Below, one piece after another: positions 42,828-49,521 of a DNA stretch of 64,000 nt (positions are counted from its first letter, which is position 1; every line of letters begins with the position of its first letter). The position numbers and the translations under genes were made by a program. The DNA is from an uncultured Prevotellaceae bacterium. GTDB lineage: Bacteria > Bacteroidota > Bacteroidia > Bacteroidales > Bacteroidaceae. Under the pieces are notes generated by a model. It was given only the letters and a program-made list of their open reading frames with translations, had not been told where the DNA came from and did not search any database. The stretch covers positions 124,001 through 188,000 of the forward strand of contig CACZBS010000002.1 in the NCBI GenBank assembly GCA_902779455.1. Reading direction: 5' to 3'.

Positions 42828-43688
42828 ATGTTAAAGAGATTCATGCCTCTGATGATGGCAGTCCTGCTGATTAGCGGATGCAGAGGAGGCCAAAATAAAG
42901 ACGTCGGGCCCGACGACATCGATGACGATGATTCGCTTACGATAATTGCCGATGAGTCCAAGCAACTCACGGAGGAGGAAGCACGCGACGAACTGATCGC
43001 TCAGGAACCCCTGCCACAGTCGGCCGACGAGCTCTTCGACGACTTTATCTTCAACTTCGCCTCCAACCATCGACTGCAGAAGGAGCGTATCAAGTTTCCG
43101 CTACTTGTCAACAGCGGTTCTAAGAAGGAATACATCGCCCCGGACAAGTGGCAGATGGAGCATTTCTTCATGCACCAAGGTGAATACACCCTGATGTTCG
43201 ATCATGAGGACCAGATGCAACTGACTCAAGACACGGCTCTCGTCAATGTCGCACTGGAAAAGATTTTCCTTGACCAGTCCTTCGTTCGACAGTATTTGTT
43301 CAGCCGTGCTACAGGACGCTGGATGCTGACAGAAATCCGCAACCAGACGCTTCCCCGCAACGCTAACGCCGAATTTATTGCTTTCTATCAGAAGTTCGTC
43401 ACTGACTCGGCATTCCAGCGACAGAGCCTGGCCGATGAGATAGAGTTTATCGGACCTGACCCTGATGATGACTTCTCACAGATGGAAGGCGTCATCACTC
43501 CAGACTTTTGGGATGCGTTCCGTCCAGAGCTCCCCCAGCGCATGCTTTTCAATATCGTTTATGCGGCTCAGGATCCACAATCACGACAGAAGATTCTCGT
43601 CGTACGCGGCATCTCGAACGGATTGGAGCAAGAGCTCACTTTCCGCTTGGTGGGCGACCGCTGGATGCTCGTCAAGCTCGTTGAATAA
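42828..43688 (+). CDS. DUF4348 lipoprotein
   Basis: 286 residues: lipoprotein signal RFMPLMMAVLLISGC (lipidated cysteine at residue 18), a very acidic linker (DDIDDDD), then a domain that matches DUF4348 as I remember it, with ELFDDFIFNFASNHRLQKER and RWMLTEIRNQ. No function is known. It lies 26 nt before murB, so expression is coupled to wall synthesis. Confidence 0.78.
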   Translation: MLKRFMPLMMAVLLISGCRGGQNKDVGPDDIDDDDSLTIIADESKQLTEEEARDELIAQEPLPQSADELFDDFIFNFASNHRLQKERIKFPLLVNSGSKKEYIAPDKWQMEHFFMHQGEYTLMFDHEDQMQLTQDTALVNVALEKIFLDQSFVRQYLFSRATGRWMLTEIRNQTLPRNANAEFIAFYQKFVTDSAFQRQSLADEIEFIGPDPDDDFSQMEGVITPDFWDAFRPELPQRMLFNIVYAAQDPQSRQKILVVRGISNGLEQELTFRLVGDRWMLVKLVE

Positions 43689-43714
43689 TTTCCTCCCTTT
43701 CATACAAAAGGAAT

Positions 43715-44731
43715 ATGACAATCAGGAATGACTATCCTCTAAAGGCTCACAACACGTTTGGACTGTCAGCATGCTGCAGACAATTCATTGAATATTCCTC
43801 TGACGATGAGGCGATTGAAGCAGCACGGATGCTGCGTGATGCCGACCAGCCCTTTCTCATCATCGGCGAAGGCAGCAATCTTCTGCTAACTAAAGACTTC
43901 CCTGGCATCGTGGTGCGGTCGGCCATCAAAGGCAGAACCATCAAAGCCCGGGCCGACGGCACATTGCTGCTCGAATGTGGCAGTGGCGAGCAATGGGAGG
44001 AGACGGTCAGATGGACCGTCAGCCAGGGCTATTCGGCATTTGTCAACTTGTCACTCATCCCAGGCGACGTCGGTGCCTCTGCCATTCAGAACATCGGCGC
44101 TTATGGTGTTGAAGTAGCCCAATATATCGACCACATCCGTGCAGTCGACATAGCCACTGGCCAAATGACGGTCATCGATGCAGCAGAATGTCATTATGCC
44201 TACCGCGACAGCCGTTTCAAGCATGAATGGAAGAATCGATTCCTGATATGTCAGGTCTGCTATCGGCTCCCTCAGGACGAGACTTTACGCATCGGATATG
44301 GCAACATCAGTGAGGAGTTGGCGCGACGGCAGATCACATCGCCTACCGCTGAACAACTCCGACAGGTCATCATCGACATACGTCGCCAGAAACTGCCTGA
44401 CCCGTCTGTGCTCGGCAATGCCGGCAGCTTTTTCATGAATCCCATTATCAGTCGTGAGCACTTTGAGCGACTCGTCAGCAATTACCCGGATATGCCTCAT
44501 TACGAGGTTGATACGGAAATGGTTAAGATTCCTGCCGCGTGGCTGATCGACCAGTGTGGATGGAAAGGTCGGAGCATGGGCCGTGCCGGTGTCCACCAAC
44601 GTCAACCGTTGGTACTTGTCAATCTTGGCGGAGCTACGGGCGATGAGGTTGTGGCTCTTTGCCAGGCTATTCAGGACGACGTCAAGCGCAAGTTTGGCAT
44701 CGAACTCCATCCTGAAGTCAACATAGTATGA
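43715..44731 (+). CDS. murB: UDP-N-acetylenolpyruvoylglucosamine reductase
   Basis: MurB reduces the enolpyruvyl group to form UDP-MurNAc, using FAD and NADPH. 338 residues of type I: HNTFGLSACCRQFIEYSS, FLIIGEGSNLLLTKDFPG (FAD binding), SLIPGDVGASAIQNIGAYGV (catalytic region), YRDSRFKHEW, and the serine motif GNAGSFFMNPIIS. C-terminal LVNLGGATGDEVVAL and ELHPEVNIV fit. The MBL-fold gene follows 34 nt later. Confidence 0.97.
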   Translation: MTIRNDYPLKAHNTFGLSACCRQFIEYSSDDEAIEAARMLRDADQPFLIIGEGSNLLLTKDFPGIVVRSAIKGRTIKARADGTLLLECGSGEQWEETVRWTVSQGYSAFVNLSLIPGDVGASAIQNIGAYGVEVAQYIDHIRAVDIATGQMTVIDAAECHYAYRDSRFKHEWKNRFLICQVCYRLPQDETLRIGYGNISEELARRQITSPTAEQLRQVIIDIRRQKLPDPSVLGNAGSFFMNPIISREHFERLVSNYPDMPHYEVDTEMVKIPAAWLIDQCGWKGRSMGRAGVHQRQPLVLVNLGGATGDEVVALCQAIQDDVKRKFGIELHPEVNIV

Positions 44732-44765
44732 ACACTCTTTCACAACGACAGCATTCCTAACAGCA

Positions 44766-45530
44766 ATGAAGATCACGATACTTGGCACTGGCACGTCATG
44801 TGGTGTCCCCGTACTGGGCTGCCAGTGCGAGGTATGCCGCTCGGGCGATCCACTCGACCATCGCCTGCGCTGCTCCATTCTCGTCGAAACTGAGCAGACA
44901 CGAATTCTTGTCGACATCGGCCCTGACTTCCGACTGCAAATGATGCCTCAACCATTCCGCAGGATTGACGCCATTCTCATCACCCACGCACACTACGACC
45001 ACATGGGGGGCATGGACGACATCAGACCCTACTGCCAGTTTGGCGACGTCAATGTCTATGCCGATCGTCTGGCTCGTCAGGGCATGCTACAGATGCTGCC
45101 CTACTGCTTCGAAGCCAACCGCTATCCAGGCGTGCCTGCCATTGGGCTTCATGAGATCAGCGCTGGCCATGCCTTTCGCATTGGCGATGTCGACATACTG
45201 CCTGTCGAAGTGATGCACGGAAAGATGCCCATCCTCGGCTATCGATTTGGCTGTTTCACCTACATCACCGACATGAAGACAATCGCCCTTGACCAAGAAC
45301 AGCTTCTCAGAGGTACAGAGATTCTTATCGTCAATGCACTACGTTTCGACCGACCACATCATAGCCACCAGCTGGTCGACGACGCCATCTCGTTTGCCCG
45401 ACGCATCGGCGCCCGCCAAACCTGGCTGACTCATCTCTGCCATGATGTCGGTCTTCATCGTGAAGTCAATATGCACCGTCTCCCTCACGACATACAACTT
45501 GCATACGACAATCAGATAATATTCATATAA
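44766..45530 (+). CDS. MBL-fold metal-dependent hydrolase (PhnP-like)
   Basis: 254 residues. Metallo-beta-lactamase motif HAHYDHMGGMDDIR near residue 74 gives the HxHxDH zinc site; additional ligands are in VEVMHGKMPILGYR and FTYITDMKTI. The N-terminal GTGTSCGVPVLGCQCEVC has cysteines like the zinc-binding insertion of PhnP. PhnP is a cyclic phosphodiesterase in phosphonate use; stand-alone homologues like this have unknown substrates. It ends the DUF4348-murB unit. Confidence 0.88.
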   Translation: MKITILGTGTSCGVPVLGCQCEVCRSGDPLDHRLRCSILVETEQTRILVDIGPDFRLQMMPQPFRRIDAILITHAHYDHMGGMDDIRPYCQFGDVNVYADRLARQGMLQMLPYCFEANRYPGVPAIGLHEISAGHAFRIGDVDILPVEVMHGKMPILGYRFGCFTYITDMKTIALDQEQLLRGTEILIVNALRFDRPHHSHQLVDDAISFARRIGARQTWLTHLCHDVGLHREVNMHRLPHDIQLAYDNQIIFI

Positions 45531-45620
45531 AATACGTTAACAAAATTGGTGATTTGTTAAACATATGTTATAATTTGAAAGATTTTCAAGCAAAACACTT
45601 GCAGATTAAAAGAAAATACT

Positions 45621-45628
45621 TATATTTG
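45621..45628 (+). promoter_or_regulatory. Promoter of a small RNA, -7 box TATATTTG with TTG at 45599
   Basis: TATATTTGCA with TTG (45599-45601) 19 nt upstream. No reading frame of note follows before a strong terminator, so the product should be a short RNA. Confidence 0.7.
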
Positions 45629-45633
45629 CAATG

Positions 45634-45697
45634 TGTTTTTCATAGTATTAGATTTAAGGTTAACAAAAGGTTGGACTACAGCGGTAGTCCTTTTTTT
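45634..45697 (+). ncRNA. Putative small RNA or orphan leader, ~64 nt
   Basis: The inferred transcript starts about 6 nt after the -7 box and ends at a perfect intrinsic terminator, GGACTAC-AGCG-GTAGTCC followed by seven T (45673-45697). Between them is AT-rich sequence containing GATTTAAGGTTAACAAAAGG. From memory, similar leader sequences occur upstream of other Bacteroidetes genes, but I cannot check. No plus-strand gene follows, because the next gene (CinA-type) converges. Either a trans-acting RNA or a detached leader is possible. Confidence 0.55.
45673..45697 (+). terminator. Intrinsic terminator of the small RNA
   Basis: A 7-bp GC-containing stem, a 4-nt loop and seven consecutive T. 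It points away from the convergent gene that ends at 45718. Confidence 0.85.
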
Positions 45698-45717
45698 ATG
45701 TTTTTATTCAAAACCTT

Positions 45718-46257
45718 TTATGATTTTACATCACTTTCTGCATCAGCCGACACCTCTTCAGCATCCTCAGACTTAAGGAATTCGCAGAAGAGATTCATTG
45801 CACGGTTGGTGGCAATGGCCAGGTTGATGTCGCGGCCATGGTCTTCTTCAACCTTACAGGTGACGACATGATCTATGGTGCCACATGCCAGCCAAATAGT
45901 CCCGACGGGGATGTCCTTTGTGCCACCAGTAGGACCGGCAACACCAGTAGCCGAGATGGCATAGTCGGTCTGAAGTGCCTTGCAGGCGCCCTTCACCATC
46001 TCGACTGCCACCTCCTCACAGACCGCCGTTTTCTCCTCAAGCACCTCATGACTCACGCCAAGGAGGCGTTCCTTCACCTCATTGACATAGCTGATGATGC
46101 CACCCTTGAAATACTTCGAAGCACCAGGCACAGCAATGATGGCCTCGGCGATCCTGCCGCCCGTACAACTCTCAGCCGTAGCAACGGTCTTCTCCTTTTC
46201 CCACAGCAGTTGACTGATCTCTCTGCTGATAATCTTTCCTTCAAAATCCATATTCAC
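45718..46257 (-). CDS. CinA C-terminal family nicotinamide-nucleotide amidohydrolase
   Basis: 179 residues, the stand-alone CinA-C (PncC) domain without the N-terminal MoeA-like part. TVATAESCTGGRIAEAI holds the catalytic serine and neighbours; YAISATGVAGPTGGTKDIPV is the second family block. It deamidates NMN to nicotinic acid mononucleotide in NAD recycling. The C-terminus is acidic and poorly conserved. It starts 7 nt after tsaD and ends the lptD operon. Confidence 0.92.
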   Translation of the reverse strand: MNMDFEGKIISREISQLLWEKEKTVATAESCTGGRIAEAIIAVPGASKYFKGGIISYVNEVKERLLGVSHEVLEEKTAVCEEVAVEMVKGACKALQTDYAISATGVAGPTGGTKDIPVGTIWLACGTIDHVVTCKVEEDHGRDINLAIATNRAMNLFCEFLKSEDAEEVSADAESDVKS

Positions 46258-46264
46258 TATCTTT

Positions 46265-47305
46265 TTACTTAAAAGTTACTTTTGAGAATGCTGGTGCTTC
46301 CATCGAGCAGAAGTCGCCGTCAAGATATTTGAAATAGCCCGTAATGCCAATCATGGCAGCATTGTCAGTCGTGTAGCTGAACTTAGGAATATAGATGGTC
46401 CAACCATAGCGACGGGCATAGTCATGGAAAGCGTTGCGCAATCCGTTGTTGGCACTTACGCCGCCAGCCACTGCCACATGCTTGATGCCGGTATCCTTGA
46501 CTGCCAGACGCAACTTCTTCATCAGAATGTCGACGATGGTCCACTCCAGCGACGCGGCCAAGTCTTCCTTATGATGCTCTATGAAGTCCGGGTCGTCGAC
46601 AATCCACTTACGCAGGTTATAAAGGAACGAGGTCTTCAAACCAGAGAAGCTGTAGTCGTAGCCTGGAATGTGAGGCTCTGCAAACTGATAGGCTTTCGGA
46701 TTGCCCTGACGAGCCAGCCGGTCGATGATGGGACCACCTGGATAGCCCAGCCCCATCACCTTCGAGCACTTGTCGATAGCTTCGCCAGCTGCATCGTCGA
46801 TTGTCTGGCCAAGCACCTCCATGTCATTATAGGCACGCACCAGCACTATCTGCGAGTTACCGCCAGAGACAAGCAGGCAGATAAAAGGCAGTGGCGGCTG
46901 ACTGTTGTCATCATCTGACTCCTTGATGAAATGAGCCATCACATGTCCCTGCAGATGATTGACATCAATAAGCGGAATGCCCAGCGAACGGGCGAAGCCC
47001 TTCGCAAAGTTCACTCCAACGAGCAATGACCCCATCAGACCTGGACCACGTGTGAATGCAACAGCCGACAGCTGCTCCTTATGGATGCCAGCCCGCTTGA
47101 TTGCCTGATCGACGACGGGCACGACATTCTGCTGGTGTGCACGCGAGGCTAATTCCGGCACTACGCCGCCATAGGCCTCATGTACCGCCTGCGAGGCGGT
47201 GACATTGGAGAGCAGAACGCCGTTTCTCAGCACAGCGGCCGACGTATCGTCGCAACTCGACTCTATTCCTAATATATAAATATCCTTATTATTAACCGTT
47301 TCCAT
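46265..47305 (-). CDS. tsaD: tRNA threonylcarbamoyladenosine biosynthesis protein TsaD
   Basis: TsaD transfers threonylcarbamoyl to A37 of tRNAs reading ANN codons. 346 residues with ILGIESSCDDTSAAVL, the metal-binding HLQGHVMAHF (histidines near 117-121), LLVSGGNSQIVLV and AVAGGVSANNGLR. Its product is the substrate of MtaB, whose gene is also in this window at 17.7 kb. It sits 13 nt after map. Confidence 0.97.
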   Translation of the reverse strand: METVNNKDIYILGIESSCDDTSAAVLRNGVLLSNVTASQAVHEAYGGVVPELASRAHQQNVVPVVDQAIKRAGIHKEQLSAVAFTRGPGLMGSLLVGVNFAKGFARSLGIPLIDVNHLQGHVMAHFIKESDDDNSQPPLPFICLLVSGGNSQIVLVRAYNDMEVLGQTIDDAAGEAIDKCSKVMGLGYPGGPIIDRLARQGNPKAYQFAEPHIPGYDYSFSGLKTSFLYNLRKWIVDDPDFIEHHKEDLAASLEWTIVDILMKKLRLAVKDTGIKHVAVAGGVSANNGLRNAFHDYARRYGWTIYIPKFSYTTDNAAMIGITGYFKYLDGDFCSMEAPAFSKVTFK

Positions 47306-47318
47306 TAGAAGAACAAGA

Positions 47319-48176
47319 TTAATATGTCAGTACCTCAACGCCATGCTCAGTCATCAGCAGCGTGTGCTCCCATTGGGCGCTTGGCAGCTCGTCTTCTGTA
47401 ATAACCTCCCAACCGTAGGGGTCGTCGGCATCGATAAAGACGCGCCATGTACCCATGTTGATCATGGGTTCAATCGTGAAGACCATGCCAGGGACAAGGA
47501 GCATGCCCGTACCACGATACGAATCGTGCTCTACGTCCGGCTCTTCATGGAAAGCCAGTCCTACGCCGTGTCCTGCCAAATCTCTGACGATGCCATAGCC
47601 ATATTTCTTGCAGTGCTTCTTGATGGCATGACCTATGTCGCCGACAAAGCCCCAGGGCTTGGCTGCCTCCATTCCGATCTCAAGGCATTCCTTGGCCACA
47701 CGTACCAACTGCTCTTTCTCCGGCGTGGTCTTGCCAATGATGAACATGCGTGAGGCGTCGGCATAATAACCGTCGACGATGGTCGTGAAGTCCACGTTGA
47801 TGATGTCACCCTCCTGAAGCACATCTTCTTCTTTCGGAATGCCATGACAAACCACCTCGTTGATGCTGGTGCATACACTCATGGGGAATCCTTCGTAGCC
47901 TAGGCAGGCAGGTGTCGCATGGTGCTCTTCACAGTACTTGCGGCAGATCTGATCAATCTCGAGTGTATTCATGCCCTCATGAATAACAGCTGCCACGGCG
48001 TCGAGCACGCCGGTATTGACCACACCAGCACGCCGTATGCCCTCTATCTGTTCAGGGGTTTTTATCAACTCACGTGTCGGAACAAGTTTTCCCTTGTCCT
48101 CCCAGTACATTATCTTCTTGTCAAATTCGGTCGGCTCCTGTCCGGGCAGACAGTGCCATCTGCGTTTTCTTGCCAT
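47319..48176 (-). CDS. map: Type I methionine aminopeptidase
   Basis: 285 residues. It removes the N-terminal methionine of new proteins. A basic N-terminal extension of ~35 residues (ARKRRWHCLPGQEP) precedes the enzyme fold; metal ligands are in VDFTTIVDGYYADASRMF, AGHGVGLAFHEEPDV, FTIEPMI and WEHTLLMT. The extension is longer than in E. coli and has one cysteine, so it is not a complete zinc finger. It lies 20 nt after the GH5 gene in the lptD-tsaD operon. Confidence 0.95.
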   Translation of the reverse strand: MARKRRWHCLPGQEPTEFDKKIMYWEDKGKLVPTRELIKTPEQIEGIRRAGVVNTGVLDAVAAVIHEGMNTLEIDQICRKYCEEHHATPACLGYEGFPMSVCTSINEVVCHGIPKEEDVLQEGDIINVDFTTIVDGYYADASRMFIIGKTTPEKEQLVRVAKECLEIGMEAAKPWGFVGDIGHAIKKHCKKYGYGIVRDLAGHGVGLAFHEEPDVEHDSYRGTGMLLVPGMVFTIEPMINMGTWRVFIDADDPYGWEVITEDELPSAQWEHTLLMTEHGVEVLTY

Positions 48177-48196
48177 TTGTATTTCTTATTGATCTC

Positions 48197-49507
48197 TTAT
48201 TCTGTTGAATGGTTGCCCTTGGATAATTCAGCGACATGGCTTCTGAGAAGCCGGATGGTCGACTTGTCGCTCATGAAGACGCTGTTGAGTCCCTGCGGCT
48301 CCTGGGCCGGATCGCCGACGTAGGGGTCGCCCTTCTGCCATCGTTCATGCTGAGGCCGAACCAGTCCTCCCCATGCCCATAAGTTGACGCCTGCTATCAG
48401 TGGCTCACTTTCTGCCAGGGTCAACATATAGTCGAAATAGCGGTCGCGGGCCTCCACTGAACTTTCAGGCGAAAAGCTTCCACCGTTACGGGAATAGCCG
48501 AACTCCTCGATGACAATGGGTTTGCCCAACTGGGCTGCAACGTCAAGATGGCGGCAGACATATTCGCGTGACAGCGTACAGGAGCGCTCGATGTCGGCCT
48601 CTGGCATGTTGCGGTTGGCCCAGCTCCAATTGACAGGCCATACGTGAATGGTGATATAATCGACATTCGGATCGGCTGAGATACGTGCATAGAGCGTACT
48701 GTCGAGCTGACAGCCGAAAATGCCCTCACTGCCTAATGACACCAGATGGTTAGGATCAAGCCGCTTGATGAGTTGTGATGCCTCGCCAAGCCATCCGACA
48801 AAAGCGTCCTTAACGTTGTCGCTGAAGGGTCGAGGCTCATTGCATATCTGCCAAGCCATGATGGTGGGGTCGTCACGATACGGCTGGTTCGTGTAGCGGT
48901 TGGTCCGGCCTACAATGAATCTCACGTAGTCGTAGAAAAGCTGGTGGGCTTTTTCGCTCGTGGCAAACTGTGACACATGGTCGACGTAGGCTTCATATCC
49001 CTCACTATTGGGCAACGGGCAACGGCCAAGGCCAGCTTGCTCGAGGTAGTAGCCATAGCCCCCACTCCACTCCCAGGCATTGTTCAAGTATAGCACGGCC
49101 TTCATGTCGCGACGGGCCATCTCTGCCAACAGATAGTCGAGTCCGGCCAGGATAGTGTCGTTGTAGACGCCTGGAGCCTGCTGCAGCGTCGGTTCCACCT
49201 TGTCTCCGATACCTGCCTGACCATCACTGCCTACGAGGATACGCAAGTTGCAGAGCCCTATGGCCCGCAGCGAGTCAAGCTCAAGGCAAAGGCGCCGTCT
49301 GTCGCCCCCCTGTCCCTCGCTGCCGAGGATGGCGCCATACCAGAAGTTGGTGCCAACAAACCGATAGTCACTGCCCTCGCAAACGAGTCGGCCGTCGCTG
49401 ACCGTGACGAACTTTTGCGACTCCAGCGGCAAAGTCTGCCGGCACGCCACCAAGGCTATTGCCATTGTGGCTATAAGCAGGATGTTCTTCATCATAAGTC
49501 TTGTCAT
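48197..49507 (-). CDS. GH5 endo-beta-mannanase-like lipoprotein
   Basis: About 436 residues with a lipoprotein signal (NILLIATMAIALVACRQ). A (beta/alpha)8 glycoside hydrolase: GTNFWYGAILGSEGQGGDR at the substrate end, the acid/base glutamate in AWQICNEPRPF near residue 223 and the nucleophile in PIVIEEFGYSRNGGSF near 333. The overall pattern is that of GH5_7 mannan endo-1,4-beta-mannosidase. Starts at 49495 or 49492 are alternatives; 49507 was preferred for the AAAGGA upstream. It lies 14 nt after the lptD-like gene, inside an otherwise housekeeping operon. Confidence 0.88.
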   Translation of the reverse strand: MTRLMMKNILLIATMAIALVACRQTLPLESQKFVTVSDGRLVCEGSDYRFVGTNFWYGAILGSEGQGGDRRRLCLELDSLRAIGLCNLRILVGSDGQAGIGDKVEPTLQQAPGVYNDTILAGLDYLLAEMARRDMKAVLYLNNAWEWSGGYGYYLEQAGLGRCPLPNSEGYEAYVDHVSQFATSEKAHQLFYDYVRFIVGRTNRYTNQPYRDDPTIMAWQICNEPRPFSDNVKDAFVGWLGEASQLIKRLDPNHLVSLGSEGIFGCQLDSTLYARISADPNVDYITIHVWPVNWSWANRNMPEADIERSCTLSREYVCRHLDVAAQLGKPIVIEEFGYSRNGGSFSPESSVEARDRYFDYMLTLAESEPLIAGVNLWAWGGLVRPQHERWQKGDPYVGDPAQEPQGLNSVFMSDKSTIRLLRSHVAELSKGNHSTE

Positions 49508-49521
49508 TTCAGTCCTTTTAT

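Noticed and set aside
45537-45560. 8-bp AT-rich hairpin after the MBL-fold gene as a terminator
   Set aside because: No T run follows and the stem is AT-only; termination here is uncertain.
45554-45871. 105-codon frame covering the small RNA region
   Set aside because: It crosses the promoter and the strong terminator and then runs antisense into the CinA-type gene.
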